From Thinopyrum elongatum (taxonomy: Eukaryota; Streptophyta; Magnoliopsida; Poales; Poaceae), in contig CM022303.1 of assembly GCA_011799875.1 (NCBI GenBank), forward strand, positions 186,596,088 through 186,660,087: 64,000 bases of DNA, given 5' to 3'. The position numbers and the translations under genes are program-made. Of this stretch, positions 11,783 through 23,300 are shown piece after piece. A model generated the notes under the pieces. The model had not been told where the DNA came from, searched no databases, and saw only the letters and a program-made list of their open reading frames with translations. Every line of letters starts with the position of its first letter. The first letter of the stretch is position 1.

Positions 11783-13560
11783 ACCCTGACTCCGATGTAG
11801 TCCCCGAGGCAGACGCCGCTCCAGAGTACGACTACATCGCGGACGACCAGACCCTTGCCGCAGAGCTTCCAGGCAAGCACCCCCATTTTGAGCATACCAA
11901 TATCGCCTACTCTATCTCTCTTATGCTTGCATTAGAATCTGCTGCTACTACTATTCATCCTACTTCTGTTGCATAGCCTGCTTTTGTAACTACTGTTGAT
12001 ACCTATCTGTTTATCCTAAACTGTGTAGTATAGACTGGGTAGAGACCTAACAGAGACCCCACCTTGTCCCGACTGCCCCGCTGGATTATCAGAAGACCCG
12101 ATCAACGGGATCGAAGACCAGGCCCCGACACCACACATCACTTCCCCTCTATCTGCACGACACTGCAGCGTTACTATCGAGTGCCTAGGGTGATACCTCG
12201 TAAGCACTTCTGATGTTAACTCTATGGAGTAGTTACTCGGTCGTGGTCATCGAGGGTGATTACTCCTTCTCCACTCTCGATAACGACGTTGTCGTGCCAC
12301 ACCTCAAGTGTGAACCTCGAGGGTGATTTCCTCCTACGTTCACCTTGATGTTTACATCAGGTGGGAATCCAACGAGGGTGATGCCTCGGGTTCCTTCTTG
12401 ATGTGGTAGCCACACGGATTGCCTTTACATTACTGTTGATACTGATTAAACTGGATAAAGACGGGTCGGCCCTGAGGGGTACCCACGCGAGCATGTGATG
12501 CGAGTGATGTGGAGTCGGGTTGACCTGGAAGGTGCCCGCGAGATAATTATGAGGCGTGGCCGGGCATTCTTAGCCCTTGTCGCAAGTCCTCGAGACGGGG
12601 CGACGGGGTCACATCGATCGTGAGTCTCTGCTCGTTACCGCGCGCTCCTAATCCACTAACAGTTTGGATATTTGATCCGAGGGGCCTCTGGCCCGATAGC
12701 ACTAACCATCACATGGGCATAGTATGGGCGTTCTGCGTCATATACATCAGCCGAAGCTTAATAGACGTCAGTAAGGAGCGGCACACGCTGGGTTGGACTG
12801 GTAACGCCCTGCACTTGTATAAGGGGGGCTAGGTCTGCTCACCGGCGGTGCACGTAACGTGCAGGAGTTCCGGGGCGATGGCCCAAGACCCCTGGGGGCA
12901 TAGGTTAGTCCGGCGTGCTGACCTCTCTATTAAGTCTAGGTCGGGTTGCGGCGTGTCGTTTGGCCGAGGCCGGGCATGACCCAGTAAAGTGTGTCCGGCC
13001 GGAGTTAATCGAGCGTGGTGGGTAAGTTGGTGCACCCCTACAGGGAAGAAAACATCTATCGATAGCCTGTCCTACGGTAATGGACACTCGGAGTTGTATC
13101 CCGATCGATACAACTAGAACTGGATACTTGAGATGATAACTGGATAGTATGGCTCTGGGATTGCTTTCTCGTAGGGAGTCGAGGAAGGATCTCTGGGCGA
13201 GGTTGATGACACTACTATTACTTTACATTATGCTATCTGCACTCTGCTAATGCTGCAAGACCACTGAAGATGATGAAGATGCTAGTCTTCGATAGGACTA
13301 GGCTTTCCCCTCTATTCTGGCATTTCTGCAACCCAGTCCACATATACAGCCTCCCTTTGAAAATGTTGCATATGTAGTGTAGATCCTTGCTTGCTGAGTA
13401 CTTCGAATGAGTACTCATGGTTGCTTTGCTTTCTTTTTCTCCCCATGTCCGTTTGATGCAATTAGATGACGGAGCCCCTGAGACCGCTGCCCCCGCCGAC
13501 GACTACCACTACTACCCTGAGGGTGGCTACTACTACGAGCTGGCCGACGATCAGGAGTAG
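11783..13560 (+). other. putative split acidic-peptide ORF inside the E2 LTR (two exons)
   Basis: First block 11783-11872 (90 nt) follows TCTCTCTCGTTAG, a pyrimidine-rich acceptor. It encodes DSDVVPEADAAPEYDYIADD and ends at CCAG|GCAAGC, a GC-type donor. Second block 13466-13560 (95 nt) follows a pyrimidine run and TGCAATTAG. It encodes DDGAPETAAPADD...ADDQE and TAG. Joining the two keeps the frame, as the last G plus AT makes Asp. No in-frame ATG is visible in the spliced upstream leader of this copy. Without splicing, an ATG at 11719 is in frame with the first block. Function is unknown. Conservation against the 52-56 kb copies is the main support. Confidence 0.45.
12180..12390 (+). repeat. 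short motif array inside the LTR (GAGGGTGAT, about 60 bp spacing)
   Basis: AGGGTGAT with flanking CTC-type bases recurs near 12188, 12250, 12320 and 12375, between the two acidic blocks. The complement (ATCACCCTCG) recurs at matching places in the LTR copies near 53415-53615 and 55770-55970. It could be an enhancer-like array, an RNA structure or a remnant of tandem duplication. Confidence 0.55.
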
Positions 13561-13899
13561 GTTCGGAGGGTCCCAGGCAGGAGGCCTGCGCCTTTCAATC
13601 GTAGTGTTTTGTTTTGCCCCACCTTTCTAAAGGCCTATCTGTTTCTCTTTTATATCTGTACTCAGATATCTAATGTTTCCGCTGACGCTTGTATGCGAGC
13701 TTATGTATTCGAGCCCTCGAGGCCCCTGGGTTGTAATATAAAGCTTGTATGACTTTATTTATGTTTTAGAGTTGTGTTGTGATATCTTCAAGTGAGTCCT
13801 TAGGCTCGATCGTGTGCATTTGTGTGTATGATTAGTGCACGATTAAGCCTGGGGCGTCACATAAAGCCTTTGGGCTAGTGTGGTTGATAGTTGATTTGA

Positions 13900-15260
13900 T
13901 TCTGTGCAAAAACAGAAACTTTTGTGTCCAGCAACAAAATTGTTAAAAAAATCATTGGAGCGTAAAAAATTATGAGTTTTTTTACAGATGATTGATATAC
14001 AAATTTCATACTTTTTCCTAATTTTTCAGAATTTTTAGAGTTACATAAGTATAGTCATTATTCAGATCTTTACAGACTGTTCTGTTTCTGTCAGATTATG
14101 TTTGCAATGCATAGTTTGCTTGTTTTCTGGTTTCTATGGCTTATATAGCTTAATATAAATTGTGGAAATTATAGAGTACAGTAGGAATTATGTGGAAACA
14201 ATTATGAATCTTGTCTTTGACATTATCCAAGTGAATGATTTGTTTTACTATACTAACCCATCTCACGAAGTTCCGTTAAGTTTTGTGTGATTGAAGTTTT
14301 CATGTTTTGCGTGAGATATCGATATGAGAAGAATGAAGAGTGGCAAGAACCTAAGCTTGGGGTTTCCCAAGGCACCCCAAGGTAATATTCAAGGAATACC
14401 CAAGCAACTAAGCTTGGGTATGCCCCGGAAGGCATCCCCTCTTTCGTCTCCAACATTATCGGTAACCTCACTTGGAGCTATATTTTTATTCGTTACATGA
14501 TATGATTTTTGCTTGGAGTGTCATTTTATTTTATTATGATTTTTCTTGCTGTTATTTAGAATAATGCTTTGCATCTTTTATTTCAATAAAAATGTCAAGT
14601 ATAGCCTTTACCATGCTTGTTTTGCAAGTCTATATGTTGCTGTTTGAAAACAGAAAGTTTGTTGTTATGTTTTGAATATTTGTGAATAGTAAGAACATGA
14701 TAAAATCTTGAAATTTTTATACGGTGAGCTATAACAAATTTTTGGTAATTTTTCAGAATTTTTGAAGTTAAGGAAGTATGAATATTATTGCACTCTTTCC
14801 AGACTGTCCTGTTTAGACAGATTGCTGTTATGTTTGCATTGTTTGCATATGTTTGCTTGTTTAATGATTCTATTTGAGGATAGGAGTATTAAATATGCAG
14901 ATGCATTTAGTATGCAATGTCAAATTATAATTTTAGTGATTTTCTACAGTAGAGAATGATAAGGTTTTGCATTGATTTATACTAACTTATCTAACGAGTT
15001 CTTGTTGAGTTTTGTGTGGATGAAGTTTTTAAGAATTAGGGAAACCATGATATAAAAGGAATTAAGGAGACACAAAAGCTCAAGCTTGGGGATGCCCAAG
15101 GCATCCCTAGTTAATATTTCAAGAAGTCTCAAGCATCTAAGCTTGGGGATGCCCCCGTTGGCATCCCACCTTTTTTCTTCAACAATGATCGGTCAGTTTT
15201 GGTTGAGCCTACATTTTTTGCTTCTTCACATGATATGTGCTATCCTTGGAATGTCATTTT
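13900..15260 (+). repeat. about 0.73 kb tandem duplication in the E5 internal region
   Basis: Two diverged units, about 13900-14530 and 14640-15260. Each contains TTTTTCAGAATTTTT, an ACAGACTG(T)TCTGTTT-like run and AGTTTTGTGTG. Each ends in paired AAGCTTGGG...GGCATCCC motifs (14353/14410 and 15082/15139). No coding capacity is seen. Confidence 0.65.
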
Positions 15261-16986
15261 ATTTTGTTTTGCTTGCTATTTTAATAAAATACATAAGATC
15301 TAAAATTCGTAAATGAGATAGAGTCCTCACATAGCTACTTAATTATTTGACTACTCATTGATCTTCACTTATATCTTTTTGGAGTAGTTTATCATTTACG
15401 CTCGTGCTTCACTTATATCCTATGAGTAAATGGTTGAATGAATTGAATATCATAAATCTGAAATTATATATGTTTCATATGCTTATCCCATCGGGAGTAA
15501 TGACTTCACATATAAGAAGTATAGGTGGTAAAATTTATTGAAAGTTAGCAAACACAGCATTGGTCACTTGAACAATTTATGAAAGAATATTGAAGGAAGA
15601 GAGATTTCACATATAAATATACTATCTTGGACATCTTCTATGATTGTGAGCCCCATTAATTATTTTCAAACTTGAGCAAATTAGTTGAAGTTGGACAAGG
15701 AAGACAACGTAATGAGTTATGTTTGGGTATATTTGTATAGAAGTTATATTGTTATGGATCCTCCAACATGTGATGCTTGCTTAGGATCTTTTGCTAGCCT
15801 TCACCTGTACTAAGCGGGAATACTGCTTGTGCATCCACTTCCTTAAACCCAAAGTTATTCCATATGAGTCCACCATACCTACCTATATGCGGTATTTACC
15901 TGTCGTTCCAAGTAAATTTGCATGTGCCAAACTCTAAATCTTCAAATAATAATCTGTTTTGTATGCCCAAATCGCTCATGAAGCGACAGGGGGCGGTTAG
16001 TATCTTCCATGGTAGGTGGGTTATTCTCACGATGAGTGTTTATTCGCTTGTCATTCACGAGAAAGTGGCTGGTAATTGGGATGCCCAGTCCTATGATCAA
16101 AATCAAAATATAATAATAAAACAAAACTCCCCCGGATTGTTGTTGGTATGGAGGGCACCCGAGGATTCGACTAGCCATGGCTTGTGTTTGTTGGTGGAGG
16201 GGAGTAAAACTTTATATTTCTGTTTGGGAACCGCCTATAATGTGTCTAGCATGGAAGATATCAGGAACTCTCGGTTGTTACATTGACAATGAAAGCATAC
16301 CTCTCAAAATTATATTCATCTCTGTTTTAAAAGCTTCGAGCTCTGGCACCTCTGCAAATCCCTGCTTCCCTCTGTGAGGGGCCTATCTTTTACTTTTATG
16401 CAAGAGTCAGTACTATTCCTTCTCATTTCAACCTCAATTATTCTCTAGTTGACAAGTATCATGTGGTGGGGAAAGATCCAAGCATATATGGTCATTCAAA
16501 TATATTTGATCATGAATTATTATTGTTGACAATTATCTATATGATAAATAAGTTGGGAGGCGAAACATTAAGCCCCTATATTTATCTGTGTTCGATGGAT
16601 GCTATTTGTTCTAAAAATATGCTTTGAGTGTCAGCAATCATGGAATACTATATGATAGTTGAGTATGTGGAATTTGCTAAACCAAAGCTCTTACATAGAC
16701 CCTTCCTGAAAATAAGATGAATTGCAATTGTTTGATGATTGAGAACATAGTTTGTTAGTTTTCAAGAAAGTTTATGGTCTATGATTTAACATGTGAATAG
16801 CTTGTTACTTGATCATGAGAAGTTTTATGAGATAAGGTACTGTTTATGATATATAATGATGCTAGAAAAAGTGTTTGGAACAATCATTGATCAAATTTAT
16901 GCACTATGCTAGCATTCACACTTCATAAATTATTTCTTTTATCATTCACCTACTCGAGGAAGAGCAGGAATTAAGCTTGGGGATGC

Positions 16987-18373
16987 TGATACGTCTCCAA
17001 AGTATCTATAATTTATGAAGTATTCATGCCATGTTTACAACAATTTTATATGGTTTTGGTATGATTTGATTAGAACTAACCCGGACTGACGCTGTTTTCA
17101 GCAGAACTACCGTGGTGTCGTTTTTTGTGCAGAAATAAAAGTTCTCGGAATGGCCTAAAAATTTACGGTGACTTTTTATGGACCAAAAGAAACCCCCGAA
17201 GCACCAGAGCTGGGCCAGGAAGTGGACGAGGAGGCCACAAGCTCGCTAGGCATGCCCTACCCCCAGGGTGCTAGCTCCGAGCTTGTGGGCCCCTTGGGCA
17301 CCCCCTTGACGTGAGACCGACGCCAAAAATTCCTATAAATACCCAAACCCCCAGAAAGAACCCTAGATGAGAAGTTCCGCCGCTGCAAGCCTCTGTAGCA
17401 ACGAAAAACCAATCGGGACCCGTTTTGGCACCATGCGGGAGGGGGAAATCATCACCGGAGGCCATCTTCATCATCCCGGCGGCCACCATGATGAGGAGGG
17501 AGTAGTTTTACCCTTGAGGCTGAGGGTATGTACCAGTAGCTATGTGTTTGATCTCTCTCTCTCTCTCTCTCTCTCTCGCTCTCTCTCTCTCTCGTGTTCT
17601 TGATTTGGCACGATCTTGATGTACCGCGAGCTTTGTTTATATATTTGGATCTTATGGTGTTCTTCCCTCTCTATCTTGTTGTGATGAATTGAGTCTTGCT
17701 CTTTGAGGTTTCGTTATGTTGGATTGAATATTGGATTTGAGAACACTTGATGTATGTCTTGCATATGGATACCCATGGTGACAATGGGGTATTATATTGA
17801 TTCACTTGATGTATGTTTTGGAACTCAACTCGTGGATTCCTGTGGTGACATTGGGGTAATCTATGCATAGGGGTTGATGCACATTTTCATCCTACGTTCT
17901 CCGATAGAAACTTTGGAGTGATTCTTTGTTGCACATTGAGGGATTGTTATATGATCCAATTATGTTATCATTGTTGAGAGATTTTGCACTAGTGAAAGTA
18001 TGAACCCTAGGCCTTGTTTTCAAGCATTGCAATACCATTTTTGCTCACTTTTGTTACTAGTTACCTTGCTGTTTTTATATTTTCATATTACAAAAACCTA
18101 TTTCTACCATCCATACTACACTTTTATCATCATCTCTTCGTCGAACTAGTGCACCTATACAATTTGCCATTGTATTGGGTGTGTTGGAGACATAAGAGAC
18201 TCTTTGTTATTTGGTTGCAGGGTTATTTGAGAGAGACCATCTTCATCCTACGCCTCCCACAGATTGATAAACCTTAGGTCATCCACTTGAGAGAAATTTT
18301 CTACTGTCCTACAAAACTCTGCGCTTGGAGGCCCAACACGAGTCTACAAGAATAAGTTGCGTAGTAGACATCA
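16987..18373 (+). repeat. 3' LTR of E5 (1387 bp)
   Basis: TGATACGTCTCC...GTAGACATCA. It contains a TATA-like CTATAAATACCC at about 17333, followed by transcribed-leader-like sequence, and a CT microsatellite. The right boundary is followed by unrelated, gene-like sequence. Confidence 0.75.
17551..17594 (+). repeat. (CT)n microsatellite
   Basis: An almost pure CT dinucleotide run with one CG interruption, inside the E5 LTR. Confidence 0.9.
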
Positions 18374-19793
18374 CCGCTCATCATCGCCGCTCTGATTCTG
18401 GCCGGTTCCGGCGGTTAGGTAATCTCCCTCTCCCCCCCCCCCCCCCCTCTCTCTCCCTCTCTCGCTGCTCGTTGCCCTCCAATTTGATTCGATTACATTT
18501 CCTTTTGAGTTAGGGTTTCTTCGATGACGGCGGTAGGGTTCATCTCCTCCATCTTCGTCCCCTCGGTGAGTTCATCCACTCCTCCTTCATCCCCTCCACT
18601 TTTTTTATTTGCATCGCTAGGGTCAGTGTAGTTGACATTTTTAGTAGAAACTACAATTAAATAGCAAGTCAGTGTACTTGATTCTTTTAGCTGAAAGATC
18701 ATCTTTTGAGTTGTTTTCATTAATGTAGAAAGATTAAATAGCAAGTGATCAGTATACTCCATTTCTAAATATAAGCCTTTTTAGATATTACAATATGAAC
18801 TACATGCGGGGGGGTATTTGTTTGTCCAGATGATTTCATATACTGCATTTTGTTTGCATAATCCATCACTGAGCATGTATTTGTTTTAACTGAGCACTGC
18901 GACGTATCTGATATTTACCTTGGGAGGGTAAGAAAAAATACAATTAATGACAAGGTATTAGCATAATCTAGACATTATTTTAGGGTATGTTTTGAAGTAA
19001 ATGGTGGAAACGTCTGTGTATTTTTTTCTCCCAACATGTTATGGTCATCTTGTTTCTAAGCATATAAAATTTCATGGCCAACTTCTTAGCTTAGCAGCTG
19101 ATGGTTGGCTCTCCTATCAAACTGTCTAGCTTGCTTTGACTAGGTGAGGTAGATATCCAAGAAATCATGTGACCATCTCCCGCTGTTCAATATTATATTT
19201 GGCCATTCTGCTATTTGTGTGTGTCTGCACCCTGCAGTATATGGCTCTTCTCCTGTTCATTATGGCAGTGAAATTCTCCCAACAAGATCACTAGGGTTCA
19301 CAGCCACAGTTAGCCAAGCCAAAATTTGCCAGCCACAGTTTAGTTGGCATGTGTTTGGTTTTTGCCACACTTTGGCTTGCCACACTTTATTGCCCCTATG
19401 GCCCATTTGTCATAGAGACAAAAAAAATTGTCAACTTTTGCCAAAGTTTGGCGTCTAATTTTTCAGCCACACTTTTATGGCTTGCCATAATTTTGTGGCT
19501 GGCCACACTTTGGCCTGGCAGAATTAATCTCCAACCAAACAGACCGTAAACAACACCTTCATCAACTCTGCTTGAGTCTAGTTATTGTGCTATACTCAGT
19601 CAAGGGACAGAACTAATATACACTAGTTATTGCGCTATCCATATGGTTGTGTGAAGATATCGATAGTGTTATATTGTTGTTGTCCAAAGCTAGTTATACA
19701 CATGTCATCATCTTTAAACAAATTTGTTTGTGTACAAACTGGCATGTGTTAGATAATCTGATCCTCACTTATTATTATTTTGTAGTTGCAGCT
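18374..19793 (+). other. gene-like upstream segment with MITE remnants
   Basis: A poly-C/CT-rich stretch (18427-18470) precedes GTTAGGGTTTC and an ATG at 18524 (14 codons, MTAVGFISSI...). A good donor CTCG|GTGAGT follows at 18565/18566, which looks like the first exon of a plant gene. The next acceptor, at 19791, does not continue that frame. About 18755-18815 resembles one end of a Stowaway MITE (ATATAAGCCTTTTTAGA). About 19340-19550 is rich in GCCACACTTTGG/TTTGGTT motifs with inverted ends, resembling an hAT MITE. Confidence 0.4.
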
Positions 19794-20341
19794 ATGAGTA
19801 GCTGGAACATCCACTACCAGTCCTCGTGCAACTTCGTGGCGTATGACGAAGTCGACAAAGGCGAAGCGAGCACCAACAAGGTAAGATTACAAAAACATTC
19901 ATGAGCATTGCAAACACATGCATATATACATATATCTAACCATTCATTATTGATGATTTTAAATATTTGACTTGCCAGGCGTATGTACGAAACCCATCTC
20001 CAGCACCCGTCGAGTAGCACCTATGTGACGTGGACATGCTCAGCGGCGAGCTTGTCGTGTCACAGGAGAGTACAGTGAAGGCCCTCATGGAGTTGAATAA
20101 CTCCCTGTGGAATGAGAGGGATCAGATCATCGACGAGAACTCGGATTATTACAATAGAAACCTGAAACTCAACGACTAGAAGGACAAACTAGTCGCCGAG
20201 ATCGATGAGCTGAAGGACATACGGCTCCTGAAGGACGAGAGGGTGCAACTAAAGACGCTGAAAGTCCATTACAGAAAGGAGGGGGAGAGCAACAGGAACA
20301 AGTTACGTGAGATGAAGATCATTTTTCGGATAGAGATTTAA
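19794..20341 (+). pseudogene. coiled-coil protein pseudogene, two exons
   Basis: The first exon begins after TGTAGTTGCAG, with an ATG at 19794 (MSSWNIHYQSSCNF), and ends at AACAAG|GTAAGA (19880/19881). The second starts after TTGCCAG at 19979 and keeps the frame (AYVRNPSPAPVE). In-frame TAG codons occur at 20015-20017 and 20177-20179. The frame between and after them is highly charged and heptad-like (DKLVAEIDELKDIRLLKDER), ending at TAA 20339-20341. This kind of short coiled-coil ORF is recurrent in Triticeae genomes, possibly transposon-linked, but I cannot assign a function. The stops and the absence of a clear upstream exon mark it as dead. Confidence 0.6.
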
Positions 20342-23300
20342 TGCATATATGTAGGTAGTTTGGAGATATTGTCCAAGTTGATCACTTTTGCTTCTAGCTA
20401 GCCAGTATACTACTGTTTGTGGAGTTGAAGTTATCACTAGAAGTTAAAATGGCTGCATATATACTAATTGCTGGGTATATATTTTTTATTAGCAAAAATT
20501 CTAGTTGTTGGCGTTGGTGCACACTTAACACCATAGCAAACATGAATATATTGTTGGCGTTAGCCATGTGGCACGCCATCAGTACTCACAATACTGCGGC
20601 CTGTGTGCCAACACCATCACTAAATATTTTCACAGGTGCCATATTGGTGGCGTTGGAGCCCTACATCAGCAAGGGCAATTTTGGCACGCCATAGCTAGGC
20701 TATTCTCCACTAATGAATGTAAAATCGTGTTTGATATTGTGTAGAAATACAAGTCCAGAAATAACACTTCCACGCAAGTTATCAAAGGGGAAGGGCCCCT
20801 GCCACAGATGGGCCCTAGGGAGGCCCTCAGGGCATGCACACCAAGAAGGAAGACCCATGGGGACCCACGTGGGGCCCATATGGTGCCTCGACCACTCCTT
20901 TTGGATATATGATGTCGTTGTCCTCCTAACCTCCACACAATTTATCACATACTAGATGACTAGTTGCGCCAATGGCGCAAAGGCCGAGAGTAAGCCATGT
21001 ATTGAAAGAGTGTACATTAATATTATTCGGGCACATATTGAAACATATGAGAAAAATTTCCACTTACTATAAGCACAAGCGATGCAATACCCATATAATG
21101 TTCAAGGACATATCAGTATTAACAGAACCGTTAATTAATCAGACACAAATCCACACCCGAGAAGCACATTGCACAGGGTTGAAACTTTTAAGCCTCACAT
21201 TCCCAAGCAATCTTAAGGAGGGCCAACAGAATTGAAATCACTGATGCAAAGTATCAGCAGTTAGTAATATTTATACACACAGCTGCTTTATTGTAGTCAT
21301 ATGATGATGAAATCAGTACGTAAATCAGCACCAAGGATAGCTGATCAGACAAACAAAGATTATGCATCCCACTGAACAACACTATTATGCAGGACTCATT
21401 TTAAAAGGCTCTCAGTTCTAATTTCTATAAGAGCGTGAAGCTTTGGAGCCAAGGCTACGAACCTTCAAATCCAACCAAACATCTTACCATGCAAACATGG
21501 TAAAATGGGAAAGAAAGACTCTAAATGTGACGCACCAAAAGCGGAAGAAAATGTTGAACGACCTGGGCGTGAGGAGTTGTGCCGGTGACCTGGTGACGCC
21601 GAGCAGCGCGTGGATGTAGACCAGGATGACGGTGGTGGCGGCGCCCTCCTCGTCGACCTTCAGCAGCTCGCCAGAGTCTGCAATGCTCATACTTCGCATC
21701 GAGTAAACCCATCTCACTAAGAACGGGAATGAGCATCGCCTTTGGCATGCTCTGCCTTTGGCATGATCATGATAGCATCCGCTTCCTACAATAGAACATG
21801 CAAAGAGAACATAATGAGGATAATATTATGCATGCACCACTCTGCAAAAAAAACTCTCCAAGGAAGTAGCTTTTATTACTCTACCTCCAGTTCTCTAGCT
21901 TTCAATATTAAAGGGAAAAAGCAATTCCCATTAATTGTATACCACATAGCTAAACCCCAGATTACAATACACAAAACAGAGCAAAACTTCTTCATAATTC
22001 AATTAAAATGAGGCCATATGCATCATGATTAAAGTTGCTCCCTGTATTGTATATACAACCATGATTCAAAGTGCTCCTTGTACTGTATATAAAACATAGA
22101 GAGAACATGATCATGGTCACCTCCAGCTCGTACAAAATCAGTAACATCCAGAGATAATAAACTATAATTCAAATTAAATATTTGCACCGATCAAAAAACT
22201 GCACAAAAAACTACAGGAAAATAAAACTACAACCCCATGGATCTTTCATTCTACAAAGGCATCTAAATATACACTTAGATCTTGATTGTAGAAATGAGGC
22301 ATAGTTGGTGTCGCCGTTGCTCATATCGGCGAGCCAAATCCTTGCAGTTGCCACTGTCGCTCCCTGAAACCTGAAGCTGGTGACTTTCAATGGCTAGGGA
22401 GGCTCCATAAAGACCACTACGGCCGACGTTGCCGCTCAGGTACACACTAACCTCCTTCGGTGTTTGATGAGTCTGTAGAAATTTTTGTGAGCTCTTTAGC
22501 TCGATCTCCACCGATAGTTGTGACCCTCGCTGCTGCAAAATCCCAACTTTGTTCACCCCTACAACCTTAGCTCGTGGAAGCCATCGTCAAGGAGGGCTAC
22601 CTGGCCGTGGATAATACCTAACTGATATATATGATGAAACAAAAGAAATGAAAATCCAATAAACATCAACATGAGCTTTAATTTATTAAGAAAAACACAT
22701 TTATAGAATTTCTAATTAGCTCAATTTATAGTAGAAATAAAAATAAACCACAACATGTTCAAATGAATGATGAGGGCTCAAGACCTTGAATCAGATGCGA
22801 AATCCCGGAGTTAGCTAAATTCTAACTGTACGCCTATTTTTAAGTGTCCCAAAATAAGTGTCACTGAGTACTAATTTTGACACTTATCGCATGCATTTGT
22901 ATGTTCCCTAAATCAAAGAAGAAATAACACTGGAAGCACGTAAAGTCCAGGCTGGTCAAGTCTCCATTGACAACCGCTACGTGTGAAGAATTAGACTGTG
23001 TTGCTAGTTAGTACGCACAATACAGCCTATTCATGCTAGCAACATTTGCTATTGGACTCTTAAATCACACTTAATGTATCTATTTCCTAAATTATTAGAA
23101 TAGTGACCTCGGTATAGCAGAAAACAAACATGCGTGTAGCTAACTTAATTACCTCACAAAGCTATTAGCAAGGCAGTAGCAAAATCTTGAGCTCCTTGTG
23201 GTTCTTGCTCTGTTTCCACTTGAGCAATCCCTCTCTGCCTCCCAAATCTTCACTGATGCCTGCAAAATGTATGCACATGGGACTGCATTAAGATATATGT

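Larger units (their letters stand above)
7293..13861 (+). mobile_element. Ty3/gypsy chromovirus-type retrotransposon E2 (3' half plus 3' LTR)
   Basis: Plus-strand element of the same family as E1. It begins mid reverse transcriptase because E1 is inserted there. Its 5' half must lie beyond the left window edge, past the missing end of E1. Contents are the end of RT, RNase H, integrase with C-terminal chromodomain-like tail, polypurine tract and a full 4185 bp LTR. The right end (GGGGCGTCACA, 13861) abuts non-coding internal sequence of E5. TAAAG (13862-13866) is the expected target duplication. Confidence 0.93.
9677..13861 (+). repeat. 3' LTR of E2 (4185 bp)
   Basis: TGTAACACCC to GGGGCGTCACA. 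A conserved CTGGGCCTAAGTGCACAGTG near 10160 precedes a GC-rich leader (about 10200-10640) ending at a GTGAGC donor-like site (10643). Then come a first intron-like segment, an acidic block, a second intron-like segment with repeated GAGGGTGAT motifs, a second acidic block with stop, and an AATATAAAG polyadenylation-like motif near 13735. The GC-rich part contains long chance ORFs in several frames that are not conserved between copies. Confidence 0.88.
13862..18373 (+). mobile_element. LTR retrotransposon E5, 3' non-coding part plus 3' LTR (probably Athila-like gypsy)
   Basis: The internal part 13862-16986 has no coding domain. It contains five copies of AAGCTTGGGGATGC-like motifs, the last (near 16974) directly before the LTR and thus acting as the polypurine tract. 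The LTR starts TGATACGTCTCC and ends GTAGACATCA. A long non-coding 3' region suggests the Athila lineage common in Triticeae, but no protein confirms this. The 5' part was separated by the insertion of E2. Confidence 0.7.

Noticed and set aside
15864..16286. 140-codon ORF in the E5 internal region as an env-like gene
   Set aside because: No signal peptide, transmembrane pattern or domain. The region is otherwise littered with stops, and Athila-like non-coding tails commonly have such chance frames.
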